DNA of 64,000 nt from Albimonas sp963816545 (GCA_963816545.1 CAWFLE010000003.1:62001-126000); one strand, 5' to 3'. Shown: positions 20,019 through 30,196, numbered from the stretch's first letter. The notes: a model not told the origin generated them from the sequence alone. Numbers and translations: made by a program.

Positions 20019-20552
20019 TCAGCGCGTCTCGAACCGGCGCTGAAGCGCCTTCGCCTCGTCGCGGCTCACCTCGCCGTTCCCGTCCGCGTCGAGCCGCTCG
20101 AACAGGTCGCCCATCCGGGCGAACAGCTTCGAACCGGCGAACTCCACCTCGGTCACGGCGCCGTCGCCGTCCGAATCGAACCGCGCGAAGCGGTTCGCCC
20201 CTCGGTCGGCGGCGCGCGCCTCCATATGCGCCGAAAGCTCGGCCGCCGTCACGGCCCCGTTCCCGTCTGCATCGACGGCCGGGAAGGTCGCATCCGCCGC
20301 CCGGCCCCGCCCCATGCGGTCGAGCGCCGCCTGCATCTCCGCCTCCGACAGCGCATCGTCGCCGTCCGCGTCCATCCGGACGAACCGCGCCAGAGCGGCG
20401 CCCCGCGCCTCCTCCAGCGTCACGGCCCCGTCGTCGTCCGCGTCGATCATCTTGAAAAGGTCGGCGCCGCGGCTCTCGGGCGCGGCATGGGCGAGGCCGG
20501 CGGCCATCGTCGCCGCAGCGAGGGCGGCAAGGGACATCGTCGCGAGCTTCAT
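20019..20552 (-). CDS. Secreted five-EF-hand calcium-binding protein
   Basis: A 177-aa protein with a signal peptide (MKLATMSLAALAAATMAAGLAHA) and five canonical 12-residue EF-hand loops at 37-48, 61-72, 94-105, 126-137 and 155-166, each with D at 1, 3 and 5 (N at 5 in two) and E at 12. It should bind Ca2+ in the periplasm. The ATG at 20552 follows ACAAGGAGGA. It is the first gene of the operon with the ECF sigma factor, suggesting that it buffers or reports the cation sensed by the system. Confidence 0.88.
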   Translation of the reverse strand: MKLATMSLAALAAATMAAGLAHAAPESRGADLFKMIDADDDGAVTLEEARGAALARFVRMDADGDDALSEAEMQAALDRMGRGRAADATFPAVDADGNGAVTAAELSAHMEARAADRGANRFARFDSDGDGAVTEVEFAGSKLFARMGDLFERLDADGNGEVSRDEAKALQRRFETR

Positions 20553-20725
20553 CTCGTCCTCCTTGTCCGTTCCGCCGCAGACGGGAAGCGCCGCGGCGTC
20601 GGAACTGCAACGTCCGGGCGCGGCGCTTCCGTCGCCATTTCGTTGCGGCGGAGCCAGAGGCGACACGCTGACGCAAGACCATGCGCGCACTGGAACGGCG
20701 TCGGTGCGTGGATACCTTCCGCAGC

Positions 20726-21184
20726 ATGAAGCACGATCATCATCTCGGCCCGAGTCGGCCCGCCACCGTTCCCGAGACGGTCGAGCCGCTGCGCGTCCCC
20801 CTCCGCGCCGAAGGGGATGAGAGGGATCTGCGTCGCTCACTTCGCCGGGGCTGGCGCAGCACCTGCCCCGCCTGCGGGGGCGGCCCGCTTTACGACGGCT
20901 ATCTCCACGTCCGCGAGAATTGTCCCGCCTGCGCCGAGCCGCTGCATCACCACCGCGCCGACGACGCGCCCACATGGCTCACGATTCTCGTGGTCGGCCA
21001 TGTGGTGATTCTGCTGATGAGCTTCGTCTGGGACGTATGGAACCCGCCGATCTGGGTGCACTGGACGCTGTGGCCGCCGCTGGCGCTCTTGATGTCGCTG
21101 GTGCTGCTGCCGCGCTTCAAGGGCGCCGTGGTCGGGTTCCAGTGGGCGCGCCGCATGGGTGGATTCGCCGGGGCCCGCAACTGA
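20726..21184 (+). CDS. DUF983 membrane protein
   Basis: A 152-aa protein with two CPxC pairs (CPACGGGPLYDGYL and NCPACAEPL, near 52 and 73) that could bind zinc, then two hydrophobic helices (TWLTILVVGHVVILLMSF; WTLWPPLALLMSLVLLP). This layout is typical of DUF983. The start is chosen at MKHDHH because the residues before it are compositional; no strong ribosome-binding site is visible. Confidence 0.88.
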   Translation: MKHDHHLGPSRPATVPETVEPLRVPLRAEGDERDLRRSLRRGWRSTCPACGGGPLYDGYLHVRENCPACAEPLHHHRADDAPTWLTILVVGHVVILLMSFVWDVWNPPIWVHWTLWPPLALLMSLVLLPRFKGAVVGFQWARRMGGFAGARN

Positions 21185-21243
21185 CCGATCGGCTGGACAG
21201 GCTCTCGCGGGCCGGGCAACATGCCGCGGAGAAGGAGCCAAAG

Positions 21244-21996
21244 ATGTCCACCACGCAGCAATCCCCCGAGGCGGCCGCCGCCCTCGACACCTCCCGCCCC
21301 CCGTCCGCCACGCCCCGCGACGCCGCCACGGTGGTCATCGCCCGCCGAGACGGCGACCAGGCGCGCGTGCTGATGGGCCAGCGCGGCAAGGGCGCGAGCT
21401 TCATGCCCGACAAGTTCGTCTTCCCCGGAGGCGCTCTCGACCCCGAGGATCATGACGCGCCCGAGGCCGCGCCCATGCGCGACGCCTGCCTCGCGCGGCT
21501 CGCCAAGGCCAGCGACCGCAACCTCGGCCCTGCGCTCGGCCGCGCCGCGGTGCGCGAGACGTTCGAGGAGACCGGCCTGATCCTCGGCGTGCCCGACCCG
21601 CGGGCGAAGGAGATGGCGGACCGGATGACCGACCCGAGCTGGCGGGATTTCCTCGCCTCCGGCCACCTGCCCGCCTGCGACCGGCTGACCTTCGTGTTCC
21701 GCGCGATCACGCCGCCCTTCCGCCCGAAGCGCTTCGACGCGCGGTTCTTCCTCGCGGAGGCGGACGCGCTGGCGGGCGACCTGGACGACCTGTCGCGCGC
21801 CTCCGGGGAGCTGTCGCACCTCACCTGGCTGACCCTGCGCGAGGCGCGAGACCTCGACCTGCCCCTCATCACCGAGGTGGTGCTGGCCGAGATCGAGGCG
21901 ATCCTGAACATCACCCCCGTCGGCCAGCCGCCGGTGGACCGCCCCGCTCCCTTCTTCCATCACGAGAAGGAGCGGTCGTTCTACGACGCGCTGTGA
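21244..21996 (+). CDS. NUDIX hydrolase
   Basis: A 250-aa protein. VFPGGALDPED begins the Nudix region and AAVRETFEETGLILG supplies the REx2EExG part. An insertion of ~40 residues separates them, as in NUDT19-like members. It likely hydrolyses a nucleoside diphosphate-X substrate, possibly a CoA derivative, though no CoA-specific motif is evident. A GAAGGAGCC ribosome-binding site precedes the ATG. Confidence 0.88.
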   Translation: MSTTQQSPEAAAALDTSRPPSATPRDAATVVIARRDGDQARVLMGQRGKGASFMPDKFVFPGGALDPEDHDAPEAAPMRDACLARLAKASDRNLGPALGRAAVRETFEETGLILGVPDPRAKEMADRMTDPSWRDFLASGHLPACDRLTFVFRAITPPFRPKRFDARFFLAEADALAGDLDDLSRASGELSHLTWLTLREARDLDLPLITEVVLAEIEAILNITPVGQPPVDRPAPFFHHEKERSFYDAL

Positions 21997-22018
21997 CGCC
22001 GCAAGCGGGCCGGGGCGC

Positions 22019-22046
22019 TTGACTCCCGGCCTGCCTGAGGTATCTA
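22019..22046 (+). promoter_or_regulatory. Promoter of rpmG
   Basis: TTGACT at 22019-22024, a 16-bp spacer, TATCTA at 22041-22046; 43 bp upstream of the rpmG ATG. Confidence 0.7.
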
Positions 22047-22089
22047 CCGCGCTCCGAACGAATACGCCGCGCCGCCGGGAGAGCTCGAG

Positions 22090-22257
22090 ATGGCCAAGCC
22101 GACCACCGTCAAGATCCGCCTGAACTCGACCGCCGGGACCGGGCATTTCTACGTGACCAAGAAGAACAGCCGCACGATGACCGACAAGATGGCCGTGCGG
22201 AAGTACGACCCCGTCGCGCGCAAGCACGTCGAGTACAAGGAAGGCAAGATCAAGTGA
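22090..22257 (+). CDS. rpmG: 50S ribosomal protein L33
   Basis: A 55-aa ribosomal protein: MAKPTTVKIRLNSTAG, GHFYVTKKNSR, then KMAVRKYDPVARKHVEYKE and a KIK end. This is the cysteine-free (zinc-independent) form of L33. It has its own strong promoter and a terminator downstream. Confidence 0.97.
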   Translation: MAKPTTVKIRLNSTAGTGHFYVTKKNSRTMTDKMAVRKYDPVARKHVEYKEGKIK

Positions 22258-22563
22258 TCGCCGCCCCCCAGGGGGCGCTCGCTAGATTCTGCGCGAAGGG
22301 GCGGACCGGCGACGGTTCGCCCCTTCGCTTGTCCGCCTTCCGTCGCGGCACGTTGCCCAGCCGCCGCGTCTCCGGCCCGCAAGCGCGGATCCCCACGCGC
22401 AGCCGCGGGACCTCCCGCGGAGGCGGCCGCGCCCGCCGTCGCGCTTACGGGCCCGGAGTCGCCCGCGGCCGGCTGCAAACGTCATGCCTCTGGGCGCCAT
22501 TTCCAGTTGTCGGCCGTGTCTGCGGGTGATCGGATGCCGGGACCCCTGAAACGGAGGTCCGCC
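22258..22563. other. Intergenic region after rpmG
   Basis: 306 bp without a convincing gene. It contains the rpmG terminator and a CCGCGGGA-CC-TCCCGCGG hairpin at 22403-22420. Confidence 0.7.
22293..22328 (+). terminator. Terminator of rpmG
   Basis: GCGAAGGGGCG and CGCCCCTTCGC arms (11 bp, extendable inward by GACC/GGTT with one G-U pair), followed by TTGTCC, 36 nt after the stop. Confidence 0.8.
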
Positions 22564-23250
22564 ATGCCGCCCTTCTCCCACGCCCTGATTCTCGGCGCAG
22601 GCGCGGGGCTCTCGGCCTCGCTCGCGCGCCTACTCTCGGCCGAGGGGATGCGCGTCACCCTCGCCGCCCGGGACGCCGGGAAGCTCGCGCTCCTGGCCGA
22701 AGAGACGGGCGCCCGGGCCGAGATCTGCGACGCCTCCGACCGCATGGCCGTGGCCCGCCTCTTCGCCGCGCTGGACGAGGGCGGCCCCCCCGACGTGGTG
22801 GTCTACAATCCCTCCGCCCGCGTGCGCGGTCCGATCACCGACCTCGACCCCGAAGCGGTCGCCCACGCCGTCTCCGTCACCGCGCTCGGCGCCTTCTACG
22901 CCGCCCGCGAGGCCGCCCGCCGCATGGTCCCCGAGGGGCGCGGCGCGATCCTGTTCACCGGCGCCTCGGCGGGCGTGAAGGGTTTCGCCAACTCCTCCTC
23001 CTTCGCCATGGGCAAGTTCGCGCTCCGGGGCCTTGCCCAGAGCCTCGCGCGCGAGCTGCACCCGCAGGGCATCCATATCGGCCATTTCGTCATCGATGGC
23101 GGCATCCAGTCGGAGACCCGGGAGCCGCAGTCCCCCGATTCCCTGCTCGACCCCGACGCCATCGCGCAGGTCTATCTCGACCACCTGCGCCAGCACCGCT
23201 CCGCTTGGAGCTGGGAGATCGAAGTCCGCCCCTGGGTCGAGCGCTTCTGA
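22564..23250 (+). CDS. SDR family protein without catalytic Tyr
   Basis: A 228-aa short-chain dehydrogenase-fold protein starting at 22564 after ACGGAGG. The nucleotide-binding loop is LGAGAGLSASLARLL. Ser135 (TGAS) and Lys151 are in place, but the catalytic Tyr of YxxxK is Phe147 (FAMGK). It may therefore be a non-redox or altered SDR. It forms an operon with the RidA gene (11-bp gap). Confidence 0.85.
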   Translation: MPPFSHALILGAGAGLSASLARLLSAEGMRVTLAARDAGKLALLAEETGARAEICDASDRMAVARLFAALDEGGPPDVVVYNPSARVRGPITDLDPEAVAHAVSVTALGAFYAAREAARRMVPEGRGAILFTGASAGVKGFANSSSFAMGKFALRGLAQSLARELHPQGIHIGHFVIDGGIQSETREPQSPDSLLDPDAIAQVYLDHLRQHRSAWSWEIEVRPWVERF

Positions 23251-23261
23251 AGGAGACCGCC

Positions 23262-23645
23262 ATGAACCGGATCGTCGAGACGCCAGGCCCCCGCCCCGCC
23301 TCGCGCTATGCGCAGGCGGTGGAGACGCCGCCCGGCGCGCGCCTCCTCCATATATCGGGTCAGGTGGGGGTTGGGGCCGACGGCAAGCCCGCCCAAGGGC
23401 TGGAGGCGCAGGTGGAGGCCGCGTGGGCCAACGTCCTCGCCATCCTCGACGCCGCGGGGATGACCAAGGACGACCTGGTGGAGGTCATCGCGATCGTCAC
23501 GGAGCCCGGCGCGGTCGCCACCTACCGCGATATCCGCGACCGGGTGCTGGAGGGGCGGCTCACCGCCTCAACCCTGCTTGTCTGCGGCCTTGCGAGCCCC
23601 GACTGGCTGGTCGAGATCGCCGCCCGCGCCGCCAAGGCCGACTGA
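23262..23645 (+). CDS. RidA/YjgF family protein
   Basis: A 127-aa protein: ISGQVGVGADGKPAQGLEAQVEAAWANVLAIL and DLVEVIAIVTEPG are typical of RidA-like proteins. The usual arginine that contacts the imine in true RidA (near the PxR segment) is not obvious; the end reads LVCGLASPDWLVEIAA. It therefore belongs to one of the divergent subfamilies and deaminase activity is uncertain. AAGGAGACC lies before the ATG. Confidence 0.8.
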   Translation: MNRIVETPGPRPASRYAQAVETPPGARLLHISGQVGVGADGKPAQGLEAQVEAAWANVLAILDAAGMTKDDLVEVIAIVTEPGAVATYRDIRDRVLEGRLTASTLLVCGLASPDWLVEIAARAAKAD

Positions 23646-23652
23646 AACGAAG

Positions 23653-23680
23653 AAGGGCCGGAGGTTTCCCCCCGGCCCTT
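23653..23680. terminator. Bidirectional terminator between ridA-like and BAX-inhibitor genes
   Basis: AAGGGCCGG and CCGGCCCTT arms (9 bp) around a 10-nt loop, between convergent stops, with A-rich and T-rich flanks. Confidence 0.75.
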
Positions 23681-23702
23681 GGTTCCGTTCAGGCGCACCG
23701 GA

Positions 23703-24428
23703 TTACTGCCGGTTGCCCATGAACTGAAGCAGGAACATGAACATGTTCAGGAAGTCGAGGTACAGCCGCAGCGCGCCCATGATGGCGCCCTTCTGCATCA
23801 TCGCCGCGCCCTGCGGCCCGGCCTGCGACATCCCCAGGTACTCGTTCTTGATCGACTGCGTGTCGTAGGCGGTCAGCCCCGCGAAGATCAGCACGCCGAT
23901 CACCGAGATCGCGAACTGCAGCGCCGAAGAGGCGACAGGAAGATGTTCACGACCGAGGCCACGATCAGCCCGACCAGGCCCATGACAAGGAACGCGCCCA
24001 TCGCCGACAGGTCGCGCTTCGTCGTGTAGCCATAGAGGCTGAGCCCGCCGAACGCGATCGCCGTCACGAAGAACGTCTGCGCCACGGAGAAGCCGGTGTA
24101 GACCGCGAAGATGAAGCTGATCGACGGCGCCCATCAGCGCCGCGAAGGCCCAGAAGACGAGCTGCGCAACGGACGCGCTCATCTTGTTGATCATGGCCGA
24201 GAACGCGAAGACCACGGCCAGCGGCGCGAACATCACAACCCACTTCAGGGGCGTGTTGAAGATCGCCGCCAGAAGCTGTTCGTTCGTGCCGATGAAGAAG
24301 GCGACCGCGCCGGTGATGACCATGGCGACCGCCATCAGGCCATAGACGCGGTTCATGTAGCCGCGCAGACCCTCGTCGATCGCGGCCGTGCGTGCGCCCG
24401 TCCGGCGAACGGCGTCGTACTGCTGCAT
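23703..24428 (-). CDS. BAX inhibitor-1/YccA family membrane protein (frameshifted)
   Basis: About 241 aa once joined. It starts MQQYDAVRRTGARTAAIDEGLRGYMNRVYG and has seven hydrophobic helices, including FAFSAMINKMSASVAQ, then VAQTFFVTAIAFGGLSLYGYTTKRDLS, and the C-terminal GLTAYDTQSIK with DFLNMFMFLLQFMGNR. Two frame changes, near 24122 and 23937, break the middle third into another frame. The three parts together cover the family without gaps. Members modulate ion leak or protease activity in the inner membrane. Confidence 0.88.
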   Translation of the reverse strand: MQQYDAVRRTGARTAAIDEGLRGYMNRVYGLMAVAMVITGAVAFFIGTNEQLLAAIFNTPLKWVVMFAPLAVVFAFSAMINKMSASVAQLVFWAFAALMGAVDQLHLRGLHRLLRGADVLRDGDRVRRAQPLWLHDEARPVGDGRVPCHGPGRADRGLGREHLPVASSALQFAISVIGVLIFAGLTAYDTQSIKNEYLGMSQAGPQGAAMMQKGAIMGALRLYLDFLNMFMFLLQFMGNRQ

Positions 24429-24573
24429 AGTCGTTGCACCTCTCCCAGGGTTCAGGACCTTCAGCGCGGGCGCGCCATGCCCCCACATGTTCGTGATATG
24501 ATATCGGAAACCGGAGGTCGGGATTCGAGCGGGACTCGCCCCTGCCAGACGGTTTCGTTATCGGTCTGACGGG

Positions 24574-27116
24574 TCACTCGCGCGCGCGCAGGACCTGAGC
24601 CGGACGCGCGCCCAGCGGGCGAATGGCGAACGGCAGGCCCGGCCAGCAGGCTCGCCAGCGCGCCTCCGACCACGATCAGCGTCGCGGAGACCGGCTCGAA
24701 CGCATAGTCCGAGTCCATCACGAAGGTCATCACCGCCCAGCCCGCGACGCCGCCCGCGATCACCGCGACCACGCCCGCCGCGGCCCCGAGAATCCCCGAG
24801 CGGAGCGCGAAGCTCGCCAGGATGCGCCCCCGCGCGGCGCCCACGGTCTTGAGCACCGCCGCCTCGTAGACGCGCCGCCGCTCTCCGGCCGCCGCGGCGC
24901 CGATCAGCACCACGATGCCCGTCACCAGCGTCGCCGAGGCGCCCCAGCGGGTCGCCATCACCAGCTCCCCCAGCGCCTCCGACACCCGCTCTATCGCGTC
25001 CCGCACCCGCACGGCGGTGACGTTGGGATACTCGCCCGCCAGCTCCCGCAGCAGCGGCCCTTCCGCCTCGGGCGCGGCATAGACCGTGGCGATGTGGGTG
25101 TGCGGGGCCCCGGCCAGCGCGCCGGGGCTCATCACCATGAAGAAATTGATCCCCATGTCGCGGAAGTTCACCTCCCGGAAGCTGGCGACCCGGGCCTCGA
25201 TCTCCCGGCCCAGGATCGAGACGGTCAGCGTATCGCCCAGCTTCAGCCCCAGCTCCGCGTCCGTGCTCGGCCGAGAACGACACCAGCGTCTCCCCCCGAT
25301 AGTCCTCGGGCCACCACTCGCCCTCGACCACCTTCGTCCCCGGCGGCGGCGCGGCGGAGTAGGTGACGCCGCGGTCCCCCTCCAGGATCCAGGCGTAGTC
25401 CTCGGGCACGTCCAGATCGGCCGCGGGCACGCCGTTCAGGGCGGTGATGACGCCGCGGAGCATGGGGGCGGTTTCGACCTCCTCCACGCCGTCGAACCCG
25501 CGGGCGCGGTCCAGGAACCCATCGATCTGGTCGTTCTGGATGTCCACGAAGAAATAGGCGGGCGCCTTCTCCGGCAGCTCGTTGTTCAGGACGTTGCGCA
25601 GGTTCCAGTCCACCTGCCCCACCGCCGCCAGCACCGCGAGCCCGAGGCCCAGCGACAGGACCACCCCCGCCGCCTCGCTCCCCGGCCCGCCCACGGACCC
25701 CAGCGCCAGCCGAAGCGCCGAGCGCCCGCGCACCGCCCGGCTGCGCGCCCCGCGCCTGGCCAGCGCCCGAACCGACAGCGCCGCGAGGAACAGCACCCCG
25801 AGCGCCCCGATCACCCCGCCCGCGAACCCGAGCGCCAGCGGCCAGATGCCCGAGAACGCCGCCGCCGCCCCCACCAGCAGCGCCGTCAGCGCCCCGATGG
25901 CCACCAGGTACTGCGCCCGCGGCAGCGTCCGCGCGCCCTCCGCCGCTTCGCGGTAGAGCGCCGCCGCCCGCACGTCCCGCGCCCGCGCCAGCGGCCACAG
26001 CGCGAAGATCAGCGCGGTGAGCACGCCGTAGATCCCGGCCTCCCACAGCGGTTGCGCGTAGATGTCGAACAGCGCCGGCACCGGCAGCCGGTCGCGCAGC
26101 AGCGGGCCCAGCAGCGCCGGCACGGCAGCCCCCAGCGCCAGCCCTATGGCGACGCCCAGCGCCGCCAGCAGCCCGATCTGGATCAGGTAGGCCGCGAAGA
26201 TGGTCCGCCCCTGCGCGCCCACGGTCTTGAGCGTGGCGATGGTGTCGGTCTTGCGCTCCATGTAGCTGCGCACGGCGGCCGAGACGCCCACGCCCCCCAT
26301 CGCCAGCGCCGCCAGCCCCACCAGCACCAGAAAGGCGCCCATGCGGTCCACGAAGGCCTGCACCCCCGGCGCCCCGTTCCTGCGGTCCTGCCAGCGCAGG
26401 CCGGCCTCCGGGAAGCTCTGCGCCAGCCCGGCGCGCAGTTCGTCCAGCGGCGCATCCTGCGCCAGCCGCAGCCGGTACTCGGTCTCATAAAGCGTGCCCG
26501 GCGCCAGCAGGCCGGAACCCTCCAGCGCCTCCACCCGCATCAGCGTGCGCGGGCCCAGCCCGAAGCCCCCGCCGGCCTCGTCCGGCTCCCGCTCCAGCCG
26601 CGCGCGCAGTTCGTACTCGGCGTTCCCGATCCGCACCCGGTCCCCGACCGAGAGGTCCAGCCGGTCCACCAGCGCCGGCGCCATGACCAGCCCCCAGATC
26701 CCGTCCCGCTCGGCCAGCGCCGCGTCCAGCGTCACCCCCCCGGACAGCTCGACCGCGCCGTAAAGCGGGTAGGCGCCGTCCACCCCCTTCACCTGCGTCA
26801 GCGCGCGGTCCAGCTCCCCCGTCTCCGGATCCGGCGCGGCGACCATGGACCGGAACTCCACCGTCTCCGACACCGCCTGCGCCCGGGCGTCCATCCACGC
26901 CAGCTCCGCGTCGTTCGCGAAGCGGTAGGTGATCTCCACCGCCGCATCGCCGCCGAGGATCGGTGCGCCCCTCCCGGCTCAACCCCTCCCCGATCGCCGA
27001 CCGCACGGACCCCACCGCCGCGATCGCCGCGACGCCGAGCGCGAGGCAGGCGAGGAACACCCCGAACCCCTTCAGCCCTCCGCGCAGCTCCCGCCGCGCG
27101 ATCCGCCAGGCGGGGG

Positions 27117-27120
<4 letters not shown>
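24574..27120 (-). CDS. FtsX/YbbP-like ABC exporter permease (frameshifted)
   Basis: A large permease of about 848 aa once joined. It starts MTPAWRIARRELRGG at 27120, overlapping the ATPase stop. Its FtsX domains each have a periplasmic MacB-like portion and helices with KTVGAQGRTIFA and KTVGAARGRILAS coupling segments. It ends LGARPAQVLRARE at 24574. Frame changes occur near 26968 (a missing G in GGGG restores frame), 25262 and 24637. With its ATPase it resembles YbbAP, thought to move lipids or lipoproteins. Confidence 0.88.
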
Positions 27121-27828
<708 letters not shown>

Positions 27829-27830
<2 letters not shown>

Positions 27831-28539
27831 GGGGGCTCTCCGTTCCTGGGCGTCATCCGCATATGGGCGCGGCGGGAGCCGGCTCAAGACAAGCTTTTGT
27901 GGCGCGGGCTTCGCGCTTGTCACGCTCGCCGCCCCGGTTTCCGCCGCGGCCGAGCCGGTGACCCTGCTCGCGCTCGGCGACAGCCTCACCCACGGTTACG
28001 GCCTTACCCAGCAGGACGGTTTCGTCCCGCAGCTGGAATCCTGGCTGCGAGGGCGCGGCCATGACGTGGAGGTGATCAACGCCGGCGTCTCGGGCGACAC
28101 CACGCGGGGCGGACTCTCCCGGCTCGACTGGTCGCTGACGCCGGAGGTGGACGCGGTGATCGTGGAGCTGGGGGGAAACGACCTGCTGCGGGGGATCGAC
28201 CCGGCCTCTTCCCGACAGAACCTGGACGCGATCCTCGCCGCGCTGGCGGAGCGGGGCCTGCCCGCCCTGCTCGCCGGCCTGCCCGCCCCGCGCAACTACG
28301 GCGACGACTGGAAGGCCGCCTTCGACGCCATGTACCCCGAGCTCGCCGAGACGCATGGCGCGCTCCTCTACCCCAACTTCCTCGAAGGCCTCGGCGGATT
28401 CGAGAACCGGGACATCCCGCGCGACCTGATGCAGGCCGACGGCCTCCACCCCAACGCCGAAGGCGTGGCGCGCGTGGTCGCCCATATCGGCCCGGCGGTG
28501 GAGGCGCTGATCGCGCGCGCGGAGGCTCGGGCCGATTGA
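27829..28539 (+). CDS. TesA-like GDSL arylesterase/lysophospholipase
   Basis: A 236-aa exported hydrolase. GDSLTHGYG holds the nucleophile Ser (block I), GGND is block III and DGLHPN gives the catalytic Asp/His (block V). A hydrophobic stretch ending VSAAAEP looks like a signal peptide, but the only in-frame ATG (27829) lies 36 codons before its cleavage site and abuts the divergent ATPase start. The true start, or an indel in the signal region, is unresolved. GDSL genes next to YbbAP are common. Confidence 0.85.
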
Positions 28540-28970
28540 CCCCCCCGGCGCAGGCGCCGCGCCGACCCTCGCGCCTCTGGCGGCCCCGGGGCGCCCGCGG
28601 CGCGTTCCGCTGACAGGGCGTCTGGCCGGCACGAGCCTCCGCAGGCATCGCGGGTGGCCTGCCCCCCCTTCTCTGGCCGGGCGTGTCCGCGCCAACCGCT
28701 GCGGCGCACCGAAGCGCGGCGATCGGCGCGACCCGACCCCGCCCCGACCGTCGCGCCGGTCCGCGGGTCCTTTGCAAAGGACCCGCGCGGCGTCCGCCTC
28801 GCTCGGCCCGGACGCCGCGACCGCTGACGCCCCGCACCCCGGCCCCCCTCGCCCTGGCCGCCCCCGATGTGGCAGGCGGCCCGGGCGGGCGATGGTCGGG
28901 GCGCGGCCCCGGCCGAGTCCCGTCCGGGGCCGCCCTTGACCGCCGCAGTCGCCGACCCCACACCCCCTGA
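28540..28970. other. 431-bp intergenic region
   Basis: No supported gene. It is extremely GC-rich and contains a 26-nt perfect palindrome at 28762-28787 and words resembling the core repeat (GCCCGCGGCGCG near 28598, GGCGCGACC near 28725). Confidence 0.7.
28762..28787. repeat. 26-nt perfect palindrome centred on TTTGCAAA
   Basis: The left arm CGCGGGTCCTTTG is mirrored exactly by CAAAGGACCCGCG. It is intergenic and could form a hairpin or bind a dimeric regulator. Confidence 0.8.
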
Positions 28971-29555
28971 ATGATCCGCGCCTTCATCGCCCTGCTGCCG
29001 CCGGAGCCGCTGCGCGACCGGCTGGAAGACCTCGCATACGACCTGGAAGAAGGCCGTGCGGTCGCATGGGAAAACCTGCACCTCACCCTCGCCTTCCTTG
29101 GCGACGCGCGGCCCGAAACTCTGGAGGACGTGGCGGTGGAGCTGGAGGCCCTGCGCGAAACCTCGCCGGAGGTGGCGCTCCGCGGCGTCGACGTCTTCGG
29201 GGCCGCCCGCCCCCGCAGCGCCCATGCGCTGGCCGCGCCGACACCCGCCCTCAGCCGCCTGCGCAACGCCATGCGTCGCGCCTGCCGCGCCGGCGGCCTC
29301 GAACTCCCGCACGAGCGGTTCACGCCGCATGTCACGCTGGCCCGCTTCTCGACACGGACCCCCGCAGGCGCGCGGCTCCACCCCTGGCTCCAGAAGCACG
29401 CGGCCTTCGCCGCCGAGCCCTTCGCCCCGGCCGAGGCATGGCTCATGCGCTCCGACCTCACCCAGGACGGCCCGAACTATTCCGAACTGATGCCGATTCC
29501 GCTGCTCGCGCCAGAGAGCGGCGCGCCCCTCGCGCCCACCGGGATCCAGGACTGA
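28971..29555 (+). CDS. thpR: RNA 2',3'-cyclic phosphodiesterase
   Basis: A 194-aa 2H phosphoesterase of the LigT/ThpR type. It has the two catalytic motifs HLTL (H37) and HVTL (H120), each followed by an aromatic or basic stretch, and it begins IRAFIALLPPEPLRDRL as usual. A short C-terminal extension (LLAPESGAP onwards) is not conserved. It probably hydrolyses cyclic phosphate ends of RNA. Confidence 0.92.
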   Translation: MIRAFIALLPPEPLRDRLEDLAYDLEEGRAVAWENLHLTLAFLGDARPETLEDVAVELEALRETSPEVALRGVDVFGAARPRSAHALAAPTPALSRLRNAMRRACRAGGLELPHERFTPHVTLARFSTRTPAGARLHPWLQKHAAFAAEPFAPAEAWLMRSDLTQDGPNYSELMPIPLLAPESGAPLAPTGIQD

Positions 29556-29756
29556 CCGCGCCTCAGCGCGCGTACCGCCAAGCGAGTTCCTGCCGCAGGC
29601 GCCCCTCCGCGAGACGCAGGCGAACGCTCCAGCTTCCCACGCGCCGGTCCCGCACCGCCCGTCTCCAGATCACGCTCCGGCCATCCATCCCGGCAACTCC
29701 TGCACCGCCGCATCACCCCGCGCGGCGAGGTAGTCCGGGAAGGTTTCCAAACGATG

Positions 29757-29785
29757 ACGGGCGCGTGAAATTCTCACGCGCCCGT
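29757..29785. terminator. Strong hairpin downstream of the DUF1127 gene
   Basis: ACGGGCGCGTGA and TCACGCGCCCGT, perfect 12-bp arms around AATTC, 56 nt past the DUF1127 stop and also downstream of thpR. It can end transcription from both sides. Confidence 0.75.
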
Positions 29786-29841
29786 TGGCTTCTCTTCCCC
29801 CGAAGTCCCGGCCCGGGCCCCCGCCCGATCCGGCGCCTCGT

Positions 29842-30069
29842 TCAGCGCCATCCGCGAGGCGCGTCCCAGAACGGGCGGTCCGCCTCGACCATCGCGGCGT
29901 CGCCGTCGAGGCCGATGTCGCGCAGCTGCTCCGGGCTCAGCCGGGACAGGGCCTGCCGCTGCCGGGTCAGCTCCCGCCACGCCGACATGCGCGCGAAGAC
30001 CTGGGTGAACGAGAGACCCGTCGCGCGGGCCCGGCCCGAAGCGCGAGCCGATGAAAGGGTGTGAGCCAT
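29842..30069 (-). CDS. DUF1127 (YjiS-like) small protein
   Basis: A 75-aa protein with the DUF1127 core RQRQALSRLSPEQLRDIGLDG and a C-terminal FWDAPRGW. The basic N-terminus suggests nucleic-acid binding; some alphaproteobacterial members act in RNA turnover and phosphate or carbon responses. AACAAGGAGGCGATC precedes the ATG. It is divergent from the LysR gene across 127 bp, so it is a candidate target of that regulator. Confidence 0.88.
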   Translation of the reverse strand: MAHTLSSARASGRARATGLSFTQVFARMSAWRELTRQRQALSRLSPEQLRDIGLDGDAAMVEADRPFWDAPRGWR

Positions 30070-30196
30070 GATCGCCTCCTTGTTAACAAAATTCGTGATG
30101 CACGCCCCCGGGGCATCACCGACATTGATGCATATGACGAGCCGTGATACATTCTTCAAACGAATGCTTTTGACGTCGCGGATCACGGAGGTTGAT

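Noticed and set aside
28540..28970. A gene in the 431-bp gap before thpR
   Set aside because: Frames are short or low-complexity, with no ribosome-binding site and no motif.
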